Assembly (NCBI GenBank): GCA_021844725.1
Contig: JAKBSX010000129.1
Coordinates: 1-7,360 of the forward strand
Length of the DNA: 7,360 nucleotides
Reading direction: 5' to 3'
From: Actinomycetes bacterium
Lineage (GTDB): Bacteria; Actinomycetota; Acidimicrobiia; Acidimicrobiales; Acidimicrobiaceae
Shown here: one piece after another, positions 1 to 7,359 of the stretch
Layout of the letters: the number at the start of each line of letters is the position of its first letter
Position numbering within the stretch: position 1 is the stretch's first letter
The notes under the pieces: generated by a model
The model's input: the letters and a program-made list of their open reading frames with translations, nothing else
Told to the model about the DNA's origin: nothing
Databases searched by the model: none
Position numbers and translations under genes: made by a program

Positions 1-1
1 C

Positions 2-913
2 TCGGAAGAGTTCCGCAAGTATCAAGATAGACTGCGCGCCAGAATATCCAAAGAGGAGGTCGCTGTTCCAGTAGCTAAGACCTCGGGTCAGGGGCAGCCC
101 GCCAATTTACTCGAAGAGATGATTGGACATCCATTCATCGATAACGTTTCCTTGCTCGGGAAGAGGACCGGGGAGTTTCATCTGGCCTTGATCAGCGAGA
201 AGGACGACCCTGACTTCCGACCCGAACCTTTCGGATACTTGGAACAGGTGGCCATATCCCAGTCGATGATAAGCTACTCCAACCGCGTGTTCGAAAGATG
301 CGCCCTAGCCAGCGGACTGTCTGAAGAAGTGAAAAAGGAATTGGATCAACTGATTCAGAGGAGGAACGAAATAACGAATCGTTTCCTATCTCTTAGAGTC
401 ACCAAGCTGGATTGCATGAGATCAAGAAATCACGGCGACTATCATCTGGGTCAGGTCTTGTTTACTGGAAAAGATTTCGTAATCATAGACTTTGAGGGCG
501 AGCCCGCGCGATCACTGAGCGATCGAAGGTTGAAGAGGTCTCCAATCAAAGACGTTGCGGGAATGCTGAGGTCCTTCCATTATGTAGCATATTCTGCAAT
601 AATGTCAGACTCGACAGTAGGTCCGAAAGAGGATGCAAAAATCACGACAGAGTGGGCGAAGACTTGGATAAAAGAGATCTCTGATATTTTTCTAAGGTCT
701 TACTTGGAGACAGTCCACGGAAGCAAGATAGTACCCGAGGAGAAGGGTGCGCTTTCTGTACTACTGGACTCTTATCTGTTAGAGAAATCAATTTACGAGC
801 TTGGATACGAACTCGATAATAGACCAACCTGGTTGGTGATACCAATTAGGGGCATAGGAGACTTGATAGGTCTTCAGAGCCAAAATACGGAATCTCCAAA
901 AACTGTTCAGTGA
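2..913 (+). CDS. treS: Maltokinase (C-terminal part of a probable trehalose synthase-maltokinase fusion), 5' truncated by the window edge
   Basis: The reading frame is open from base 2 to the TGA at 911-913, giving 303 visible residues; the ATG at 119 is internal, because the frame continues upstream with good coding sequence. The protein resembles the maltokinase (Mak/Pep2) domain at the C-terminus of fused TreS proteins: LLGKRTGEFHLAL, then DPDFRPEPF, then the kinase loop NHGDYHLGQVL (428-460; Asp codon 437-439), the metal-binding DFEGEPARSLSDRR (from 488), and KRSPIKDVAGMLRSFHY. Maltokinase phosphorylates maltose with ATP to maltose 1-phosphate, the GlgE donor, in the cytoplasm. The DYHLGQVL/IIDFEGEPAR wording is closer to my memory of fused proteins than of stand-alone mycobacterial Mak, so I infer a fusion; the TreS domain itself is not visible. 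The ATP-binding N-lobe is also outside the window. Kinase domain assignment is firm, fusion is likely. Confidence 0.9.
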   Translation, partial: SEEFRKYQDRLRARISKEEVAVPVAKTSGQGQPANLLEEMIGHPFIDNVSLLGKRTGEFHLALISEKDDPDFRPEPFGYLEQVAISQSMISYSNRVFERCALASGLSEEVKKELDQLIQRRNEITNRFLSLRVTKLDCMRSRNHGDYHLGQVLFTGKDFVIIDFEGEPARSLSDRRLKRSPIKDVAGMLRSFHYVAYSAIMSDSTVGPKEDAKITTEWAKTWIKEISDIFLRSYLETVHGSKIVPEEKGALSVLLDSYLLEKSIYELGYELDNRPTWLVIPIRGIGDLIGLQSQNTESPKTVQ

Positions 914-1017
914 GCTATACTCTGCTCATTTGTCTTGATTGAATGATTGATAGTAATACGTAATCGAGTTGGGTTCATCCATAGAATTCAGATAATAGAA
1001 ATTGGGTAATTCAAGAA
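914..1017 (+). promoter_or_regulatory. Intergenic region before glgX/treX with a possible promoter
   Basis: This is the only intergenic stretch of any size (104 bases). It is AT-rich relative to its flanks. GATAATAG at 991-998 lies about 20-27 bases before the glgX ATG. It could be an archaeal TATA-like element serving a nearly leaderless transcript, or a bacterial -10 (GATAAT, 5 of 6 matches), with a poor -35 (TTGGGT, 969-974) 16 bases upstream. No purine-rich Shine-Dalgarno sequence sits at the usual distance from the ATG. TGATTGA occurs twice, at 936-942 and 944-950, spaced 8 bases start to start, and might be a weak operator. I see no hairpin followed by T residues, so there is no evidence of a terminator after the maltokinase gene; read-through is equally possible. 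Confidence 0.3.
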
Positions 1018-3132
1018 ATGCGTGTACTTCCGGGGTCTTTTTATCCGCTGGGGGCAAACTGGGACGGCAAGGGAGTAAACTTTGCACTATTCTCAGAAAA
1101 TGCTAGTTCGGTTCACCTCCTTCTTTACGACAACGAGAAATCAATCGAACCCCGCAATCGAATACCCCTTTTCGAACACCATGAACATGTGTGGCATGCA
1201 TATCTGACGGATGTTCGCCCTGGTCAACTATACGCTTATTCCGTCAGCGGACCGTATGATCCAGAGAAAGGACTCCGTTTTAATCCACACAAGGCATTGA
1301 TTGACCCTTACGCGAAGGCAATCGGCGGCGAGGTAGTCTGTGACGACGCTGTGTTTGGATACAAAGTGGGAGACCCGACAGCAGACCTCTCTTTCAGTCA
1401 ACTAGATTCAGATCCGTTCGTGCCTAAATCCGTGGTCGTCGATACCGCGTATGATTGGAAAGGAGACAGGTTACTCCACACGCCCTGGAACCAGACAGTC
1501 ATCTATGAATTGCACGTAAAAGGTTTCACACAACTCTGTTCTGATATTCCTGAGGAAATCAGGGGAACATATTCTGGACTTGCTTCACCAAGGACGATTC
1601 GTTACCTTAAGGATCTAGGCGTCACTGCAGTTGAGCTGTTGCCGGTTCATCATCATGTTAACAATAAATTTCTCGTGGATCGCGGACTAAAGAATTACTG
1701 GGGGTACAACACCATCGGATTCTTTGCGCCAGACTGCAGATTCTCGAGTAGCGGGGTATTTGGAGGGCAGGTCACGGAATTCAAGCAGATGATCAGGACT
1801 TTCCATTCCGCGGGGATCGAGGTCATACTGGACGTTGTATTCAACCATGCTGCTGAGGGAAATGAATTGGGGCCGACGCTCTCCTTCCGCGGCATCGATA
1901 ATCTGGCTTATTACAAACTCTCGCAGGAGGATTCAAGGCATTACGTCAACTTTGCGGGCACTGGAAACTGCCTGAACGTTAGGCATCCGAGAGTAATACA
2001 GATGATAATGGATAGCCTGCGATACTGGATACTAGAGATGCACGTTGACGGGTTCAGGTTTGATCTTGCCGCCATACTCGCTCGAGAGATATGGGATGTT
2101 GATAGGTTCTCGAGTTTCTTCAAAGTAATTCTGCAAGACCCTGTCATTTCACAAGTGAAATTGATTGCCGAGCCGTGGGATGTGGGTCCTGGCGGATATC
2201 AAGCTGGCAATTTTCCACCGCCTTGGGCGGAGTGGAACGGGCCATACAGGGATTCCATGAGGAAATTCTGGAAGGGTGATGAGGGTCTGGTGCCCGAGAT
2301 TGCCTACAGATTGACTGGCTCAAGCGATCTCTATCAAGACGGTAGAGACACTTATGCTAGTATCAACTTCGTTACGTGTCATGACGGTTTTACTCTAGCA
2401 GATCTTGTGAGTTTCAATTCCAAGCATAACGAATCGAATTTGGAAGAAAACAAAGACGGCACGTACGACAATTTCAGCTGGAATTGCGGTTCAGAGGGGC
2501 CTACAGACGACCCTGATATCAATGAGTTGCGAGAGAGGCAGAAGAGAAACTTTCTTGCGACTCTGATGATCTCTCAGGGTGTGCCAATGATCCTGGCCGG
2601 AGATGAATTTTCAAGGACGCAGAGGGGAAACAACAACGCTTACTGTCAGGATAACGAGATCGGTTGGCTCGATTGGCAGCTTGACCCACAAAAGAAAGCA
2701 CTGCTTACGTTCACGCGTAAGTTGATTAGCTTTCGCCAGAGCCACCCAGTCCTCAGAAGAAGGAAATTCTTTCAGGGAATGAGACTTTTCGGACCATCTA
2801 AGGACATCATGTGGTTGCAGCCAAGCGGCGATGAGATGACTGAAGAGTCTTGGCGCGATCCAAGCATTCACATGATAGGAATGATTCTTTCTGGTGACTC
2901 TATTGCCGAGTACAACCCTGATGGAACAAGGATTGCAGATGAGACCCTCTTGATTCTCCTAAACGCCTTTCCGCATTCGAAGGCTTTTCACATGCCCAGA
3001 GTTGGCGAAAAGTGGGAGGTGATACTCCACACTTATTCCAGGGATATAGATCATTCGGAAGCGAAGATCAGGAGCGGTGGTCTATTCAACATAGAGGGAA
3101 GATCCGTCGTAATTATGCGCCGAGTTTCATAG
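1018..3132 (+). CDS. glgX: Glycogen debranching enzyme GlgX/TreX (isoamylase-type, GH13)
   Basis: This 704-residue cytoplasmic enzyme hydrolyses alpha-1,6 branch points of glycogen or limit dextrins. An N-terminal CBM48-like domain (about residues 5-95, PLGANWDGKGVNFALFSENA) precedes a GH13 barrel (about 160-580) and a C-terminal beta domain. The four conserved regions are intact: LDVVFNHA (271-278), DGFRFDLAA with nucleophile Asp349, LIAEPWD with acid/base Glu385, and FVTCHDG with Asp456. Family hallmarks NYWGYNTIGFFAP (226-238), NHNESN-like KHNESNLEENKDGTYDN (469-485) and AGDEFSRTQRGNNNAYCQDN (527-546) are present. The length is near that of archaeal TreX and somewhat longer than E. coli GlgX (about 657). 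The ATG at 1018 is chosen because an in-frame TAG lies at 982-984, no other start falls between, and the N-terminus aligns with the family. It lies 104 bases after maltokinase and 44 bases before treY, which favours a TreX-like role feeding TreY; GlgX versus TreX activity cannot be told from sequence. Confidence 0.96.
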   Translation: MRVLPGSFYPLGANWDGKGVNFALFSENASSVHLLLYDNEKSIEPRNRIPLFEHHEHVWHAYLTDVRPGQLYAYSVSGPYDPEKGLRFNPHKALIDPYAKAIGGEVVCDDAVFGYKVGDPTADLSFSQLDSDPFVPKSVVVDTAYDWKGDRLLHTPWNQTVIYELHVKGFTQLCSDIPEEIRGTYSGLASPRTIRYLKDLGVTAVELLPVHHHVNNKFLVDRGLKNYWGYNTIGFFAPDCRFSSSGVFGGQVTEFKQMIRTFHSAGIEVILDVVFNHAAEGNELGPTLSFRGIDNLAYYKLSQEDSRHYVNFAGTGNCLNVRHPRVIQMIMDSLRYWILEMHVDGFRFDLAAILAREIWDVDRFSSFFKVILQDPVISQVKLIAEPWDVGPGGYQAGNFPPPWAEWNGPYRDSMRKFWKGDEGLVPEIAYRLTGSSDLYQDGRDTYASINFVTCHDGFTLADLVSFNSKHNESNLEENKDGTYDNFSWNCGSEGPTDDPDINELRERQKRNFLATLMISQGVPMILAGDEFSRTQRGNNNAYCQDNEIGWLDWQLDPQKKALLTFTRKLISFRQSHPVLRRRKFFQGMRLFGPSKDIMWLQPSGDEMTEESWRDPSIHMIGMILSGDSIAEYNPDGTRIADETLLILLNAFPHSKAFHMPRVGEKWEVILHTYSRDIDHSEAKIRSGGLFNIEGRSVVIMRRVS

Positions 3133-3162
3133 CATCGTGTCATCGCCTATGGGTTTCCAATC

Positions 3163-3168
3163 GTGAGG
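3163..3168 (+). promoter_or_regulatory. Ribosome binding site-like GTGAGG before the treY TTG start
   Basis: GTGAGG lies 8 bases before TTG at 3177. GTGA matches the part of the consensus complementary to the 16S 3' end (GGAGGTGA). It is the only such element between the glgX stop and the conserved start of TreY homology, and it supports TTG 3177 as the start codon. The match is short, so the support is moderate. Confidence 0.45.
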
Positions 3169-3176
3169 ATTCAGTT

Positions 3177-5972
3177 TTGAGCAGACGAGTTTCGGAATTT
3201 GGCTTTCTGCCTGATTCCACGTATAGGCTGCAGTTCAATGCGGGGTTCAAAATCAGCGATGCAGAAAAACTGATTGATTATTTTCGTGTTCTGGGAATAT
3301 CACACATCTACTCTTCGCCTCTGCTCAAGGCTCGTCGCAAAAGCATGCACGGTTATGATGTGGTCAGTCATACGGAGCTAAATCACGAAATATGCACCCG
3401 CAGCGAACTGGAAAGATTCTCTGAGAAGCTTCATGCTTCGAAGATGGGCATTATCCTGGACCTGGTTCCGAATCACATGGCGACCGACAACGAAAATCTC
3501 ATTTGGCAGTGCGTGTTAATGGACGGGAGAGAATCTGCTTACCGGGAATTCTTTGATATCGATTGGGGGAAAAAAATTCGTGGGCAGAAAAACAAGATTG
3601 CACTGCCAATCCTGCCTGAAGCACTTTCACTAGTCATCGCTTCCAAAGAGTTGCAACTGAACTTCCGGCTGCGGGATTCATGTACTTTCTATCTTAAATT
3701 TGGACAGAGCAAGCTACCAATTTCGCGAGCTGGCTCATTATATTTGATGGATCTTGTCAAAGCTAAGCTTGGAAGGAAAGCCAACGCGTCCTTGGCTGGG
3801 AAGAAGGGTTCGGACGGTTCGTCGTCTCCATTGCTGAACATTCGAGAAAAACACGATTTGAGTAAGATTCGAAAGATAGTGAGCGAAATCAACCAAAACG
3901 AACCCAAGCTTCAGGAATTACTCGGCACGCAAAATTACCTGCTCATCCCTTGGAGAGACGAATCAAACGAACTGAACTACAGGAGGTTCTTCAACATCAA
4001 CAGCCTGATCGCAATAAAGATGGAAGATGAGTCGGTGTTCTCTGAAGCTCATTCGTTGATTTTTGATTTGTTGAACATGGGTATTGTGCAGGGCTTGAGG
4101 ATAGACCATCCTGATGGATTATGGAATCCAGCCGGATATTTTTCTCGCCTGCGAAAGTCGCAGACAAAATTGCCTCTTTATTCAAGTGAAAATGGGAGTC
4201 TTCTCGCGGAGCGTCAAATCTACGTCATTGCGGAGAAAATTCTGGACTCTGATGAAGAAATTCCAAGCGAGTGGGATATCGATGGAACTACCGGGTATGA
4301 CTTTGCGAACGAGGTAAATGGAATTTTCGTAAAGACTGACAACGGCAAGAAATTTGATAGAATCTATGAAAATTTTACAGGAGAAACAAAGTCGTACAAA
4401 GACATCGCATTTGAGTCAAAAATGCTTTTTTTGGAGCAGTACATGCGACCTGACACGAATCGGCTGGTCAGACTCGCGCTTGAAAAATACAGTGATAGTA
4501 GCAATAGTGCAACAGTCGAATCACTTGATGATGCGATAAAGACATGCGTAGCTTGCTTTCCAGTCTACAGGAGCTATGTCAACGACGCGGACCCAATCTC
4601 AAAGCGTGACCGAGCTTACTTGAATCATTGCATAAACGAAGCTAAGAGGCGAAACAAGAAGTTGGATGTGGGGTGTCTCGATCTGATGAAAGAACTACTT
4701 CTTGGAGAAAAACCAGAGCCTGGGTCAAGATTTGACCCCACGTTTGTGATGAGGTTTCAACAACTCTGTTCTGCAGTACAAGCTAAGGGGATTGAAGATA
4801 CAGCATTCTATCGATATGTAAGACTTGTTTCATTGAACGAGGTTGGTGGAGACCCAAGCAAGTTTGGTATCCGCCTGAACGAGTTTCACAGGAAGAACCG
4901 GCGCCGCGTGACAGACTTTCCCCACTCTATGTTAGGAACTTCCACCCACGATACTAAACGAAGCGAGGATGTTCGGGCGCGGATCAATGTCATATCTGAA
5001 TTCCCCTCTGAGTGGAGCAAGCACATCGCAAAATGGCATGATATCAATGCAAACCTAAGGCAAAGTAATTATCCCAGCGCAAACGATGAATACGTGCTCT
5101 ACCAGACAATTCTCGGAGCATGGCCGATCAACGAGTCAAAATTTCCTAGCAAGGAGTTTGTGGAACGGATTGTCGGATACATGCTGAAAGCTTCGAGAGA
5201 GGCAAAACTAGACACGAACTGGTCTTATCCAAACACGGAATACGAGGAAGCATTGGAGAGATTCGCAAGAAAAGTGCTCAACAGGGAAAACTCTCAGTTC
5301 CTGAGTGATTTCGCGAGTTTTAGAAATAAAATAGATCTGCTGGGACGGTACAATTCTATTTCGCAGCTCGTGCTCAAACTCACATGCCCGGGCGTTCCAG
5401 ATATCTACCAGGGAAACGAGATCTGGGATTACAGCGTGGTTGACCCGGATAACCGTCGTCAGGTTGATTATGACAAGAGAAAAAAGACAATGCAGAGGAT
5501 GCATGACAGAATGAACGAGCAGCAGTCTTTGGTTAGAACGGCCAAAGAAATTCTGAAACATTCGGATGATGGAATGATCAAAATGTTCATAATTTACCGC
5601 ATCCTGAATTTCAGGTTAAAGAATAGAGATTTATTCAATATTGGTTGGTATATCCCTCTGTACGCAGTCGGACAAAGAATGGACAACATCTGTTCGTTTA
5701 TGCGCGCACTCAACGATCAGAAAATTATAGTCGCTGTTTCGAGATTCTTTTCCGAGCTCACTGAAATTGATTCAGGTCGACGGTTTACCTTCAGCGCCAG
5801 AAAATTTGCCGGGACGAGCCTGTCAGTTCCTGAGCGCTTTGCAAGTAAGAAGTACCTAAACCTGCTCACGAATGAAACGGTGACATCTGAAAGAGCCGGG
5901 CGAGTCTCGCGCCTGTTGCTAAAAAAAGTCTTTCAAACACTTCCTGTCGCAGTGTTGCTCCCCGGGAGTTGA
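3177..5972 (+). CDS. treY: Maltooligosyl trehalose synthase TreY (GH13)
   Basis: TreY isomerises the reducing-end alpha-1,4 linkage of maltooligosaccharides to alpha,alpha-1,1, making maltooligosyl trehalose, which TreZ cleaves to trehalose. From TTG 3177 the protein has 931 residues, opening with PDSTYRLQFNAGF and HIYSSPLLKARRKSMHGYDV, the usual TreY N-terminus. The GH13 regions are DLVPNH (95-100), GLRIDHPDGLWNP (306-318, nucleophile Asp310), YVIAEKIL (349-356, acid Glu353) and GTSTHDTKRSEDVRAR (587-602, Asp592). Later come IEDTAFYRYVRLVSLNEVGGDP (539-560) and PGVPDIYQGNEIWDYSVVDPDNRRQVDY (738-765). It is longer than the roughly 720-800 residues of well-studied TreY; part of the excess is a Ser/Gly/Lys-rich linker near residues 198-218. 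The frame is open upstream to a GTG at 3012, but that start would overlap glgX by 121 bases and add 55 residues unlike TreY. No other ATG, GTG or TTG lies between. The gene probably shares a transcript with glgX. Confidence 0.95.
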   Translation: MSRRVSEFGFLPDSTYRLQFNAGFKISDAEKLIDYFRVLGISHIYSSPLLKARRKSMHGYDVVSHTELNHEICTRSELERFSEKLHASKMGIILDLVPNHMATDNENLIWQCVLMDGRESAYREFFDIDWGKKIRGQKNKIALPILPEALSLVIASKELQLNFRLRDSCTFYLKFGQSKLPISRAGSLYLMDLVKAKLGRKANASLAGKKGSDGSSSPLLNIREKHDLSKIRKIVSEINQNEPKLQELLGTQNYLLIPWRDESNELNYRRFFNINSLIAIKMEDESVFSEAHSLIFDLLNMGIVQGLRIDHPDGLWNPAGYFSRLRKSQTKLPLYSSENGSLLAERQIYVIAEKILDSDEEIPSEWDIDGTTGYDFANEVNGIFVKTDNGKKFDRIYENFTGETKSYKDIAFESKMLFLEQYMRPDTNRLVRLALEKYSDSSNSATVESLDDAIKTCVACFPVYRSYVNDADPISKRDRAYLNHCINEAKRRNKKLDVGCLDLMKELLLGEKPEPGSRFDPTFVMRFQQLCSAVQAKGIEDTAFYRYVRLVSLNEVGGDPSKFGIRLNEFHRKNRRRVTDFPHSMLGTSTHDTKRSEDVRARINVISEFPSEWSKHIAKWHDINANLRQSNYPSANDEYVLYQTILGAWPINESKFPSKEFVERIVGYMLKASREAKLDTNWSYPNTEYEEALERFARKVLNRENSQFLSDFASFRNKIDLLGRYNSISQLVLKLTCPGVPDIYQGNEIWDYSVVDPDNRRQVDYDKRKKTMQRMHDRMNEQQSLVRTAKEILKHSDDGMIKMFIIYRILNFRLKNRDLFNIGWYIPLYAVGQRMDNICSFMRALNDQKIIVAVSRFFSELTEIDSGRRFTFSARKFAGTSLSVPERFASKKYLNLLTNETVTSERAGRVSRLLLKKVFQTLPVAVLLPGS

Positions 5973-5976
5973 AGGC
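5973..5976. other. Four-base convergent junction between treY and glgE stops
   Basis: The treY stop TGA (5970-5972) and the glgE stop TAG (complement of 5977-5979) face each other across 4 bases. There is no room for a dedicated terminator on either strand, so each transcript must end inside the opposing gene or overlap it. A 5-base inverted repeat, GAAGG (5971-5975) and CCTTC (5985-5989), spans the junction, but it is too short to call a terminator. Confidence 0.8.
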
Positions 5977-7359
5977 CTATTTATCCTTCATTAAAAGCAG
6001 CACGTGCGCGGGCTCGATGAAAGGATCGAGTCTGACATAGTTTGACTCACCGTGCCATTCATACTCATTTCCTGTGATGAGATCCTTAACTCTGTATGGT
6101 TTTGACGCGTCAATTCCGATTTCTCCTATGGGAACCTTCACAGTTCCATCATGCGTCATAAAAGGATCAAGGTTCGCGGCGATGAGTATGACATTGGATC
6201 TGTCTTGCGTCCACTTGCCGAAGAAAAGGATGTGCTCGTTGTCGCACTCGAGGAGCCTCAGATTGCTAGTGCTATGAAGAGCCTGATTTTGCCTTCTGAT
6301 TTCGTTAATCTTGGTGATGTACGCCTTGATGTTGCCAGGCGCGTTCCAGTCACGCACTTTGAACTCGTACTTTTCAGAGTTCAAGTACTCTTCGGACCCT
6401 GGGGCGACCGCCTTGTTTTCGCAAAGCTCAAACCCGTTGTAGATGCCATAGACCGAGGAAAGTCCTGCTGCAAGAACCAGCCTTATTTTGAAAGCGGGTC
6501 TGCCACCTTTTTGCAGGTACTCGTGCAAAATGTCTGGTGTATTGGCAAAAAAGTTCCCCCTGTAATATTCGGCTGCGTCTGATAGCACGAATTCCTTCAA
6601 GAATTCTGTCAGCTCGTATTTTGTGTTCTTCCACGTAAAGTAGGTATATGATTGCGTGAACCCGATCTTTGCGAGTATCTTCATACTCTTTGGGCTAGTA
6701 AAAGCTTCAGCGAGAAAGATTACGTCCGGATACTTTCTCTTCACCGCGAGTATCAACCACTCCCAGAATCCGGTTGGCTTTGTGTGCGGGTTGTCGACTC
6801 GAAATATTCGAACGCCCATTTGCGCCCAGTATAACACAACGTTATGTAGTTCGTCCCAGAGATGTTTCGAGCTCGAAGATTCCTGAAAATGAAATGGAAT
6901 TATGTCGTAGTATTTCTTCGGTGGATTCTCCGCATACCTGATGGTTCCGTCCTTCCTATGATAAAACCACACTGGGTGTTCTTTTACGTAAGGATGATCG
7001 GGCGAGCATTGGTAGGCAAGATCCAGAGCTACCTCTATCCCTCTTACTCCCGCGGCTCTGAGGAAATGAAGAAAATCTTGGGTTGTGCCTAGATCTGGGT
7101 GCACTGAATAGTGGCCCCCGCTCTCGTCACCTATCGCCCAGGGGCTTCCCGGGTCTGACGAGCTCTTGCTGGGCGTGTTGTTTGGCCCTCTTCGATTTGT
7201 GTGGCCTATCGGATGGATTGGTGGCAAATATATAACGTCAAACCCCATTGCCTGAATATCCTCCAGTCTGTTCTCGCAATCCTTGAACGTGGCACTTTCG
7301 CTCTGCCTAGTTCCTTGGGAACGAGGAAACATTTCATACCAAGTGGAGTATCTCGCTTT
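5977..7359 (-). CDS. glgE: Alpha-1,4-glucan:maltose-1-phosphate maltosyltransferase GlgE, 5' truncated by the window edge
   Basis: GlgE transfers maltosyl units from maltose 1-phosphate to the non-reducing end of alpha-1,4-glucans, releasing phosphate; it acts in the cytoplasm. The frame is open from the right edge (first codon 7359-7357) to TAG at 5979-5977, giving 460 visible residues. The ATG at 7332-7330 is internal: upstream residues KARYSTWYE join FPRS as the family's ARxxxWYEFFPRS motif. Further GlgE hallmarks are MGFDVIYLPPIHPIGHTNRRGPNN, GSPWAIG with GGHYSVHPDLGT, and ALDLAYQCSPDHPYV. The catalytic residues are all present: nucleophile Asp in RIFRVDNPHTKP (codon 6795-6793), acid/base Glu in FLAEAFTSPKSM (codon 6708-6706), and Asp in NTPDIL (codon 6534-6532). 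About 200 N-terminal residues, typically an Ig-like domain with a helical part involved in dimerisation, lie outside. The gene is convergent with treY, and its promoter is not in the window. Its donor is the product of the maltokinase at the left end. Confidence 0.97.
   Translation of the reverse strand, partial: KARYSTWYEMFPRSQGTRQSESATFKDCENRLEDIQAMGFDVIYLPPIHPIGHTNRRGPNNTPSKSSSDPGSPWAIGDESGGHYSVHPDLGTTQDFLHFLRAAGVRGIEVALDLAYQCSPDHPYVKEHPVWFYHRKDGTIRYAENPPKKYYDIIPFHFQESSSSKHLWDELHNVVLYWAQMGVRIFRVDNPHTKPTGFWEWLILAVKRKYPDVIFLAEAFTSPKSMKILAKIGFTQSYTYFTWKNTKYELTEFLKEFVLSDAAEYYRGNFFANTPDILHEYLQKGGRPAFKIRLVLAAGLSSVYGIYNGFELCENKAVAPGSEEYLNSEKYEFKVRDWNAPGNIKAYITKINEIRRQNQALHSTSNLRLLECDNEHILFFGKWTQDRSNVILIAANLDPFMTHDGTVKVPIGEIGIDASKPYRVKDLITGNEYEWHGESNYVRLDPFIEPAHVLLLMKDK

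Noticed and set aside
53..130. GAGGAGGT at 53-60 as a ribosome binding site for a stand-alone maltokinase
   Set aside because: No ATG, GTG or TTG lies at a usable distance in the kinase frame; the ATG at 119 is about 58 bases away and the coding frame continues upstream, so this is coding sequence (Lys-Glu-Glu-Val).
914..1017. A small gene or RNA in the maltokinase-glgX gap
   Set aside because: The 104 bases contain no open frame with a credible start and no strong stem; only promoter-like elements are seen.
5208..5561. A 117-residue - strand open frame within treY
   Set aside because: It is antisense to the conserved TreY block containing DIYQGNEIWDYSVVDPDNRR and shows no protein-like motifs of its own.
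5958..5992. Possible terminator hairpins at the treY/glgE junction (CTCC/GGAG, GAAGG/CCTTC)
   Set aside because: Stems are only 4-5 base pairs and neither is followed by a clear T run on either strand.
6151..6582. A 143-residue + strand open frame within glgE
   Set aside because: It is entirely antisense to a strongly conserved catalytic region and resembles no family I know; it is best explained as a shadow frame.
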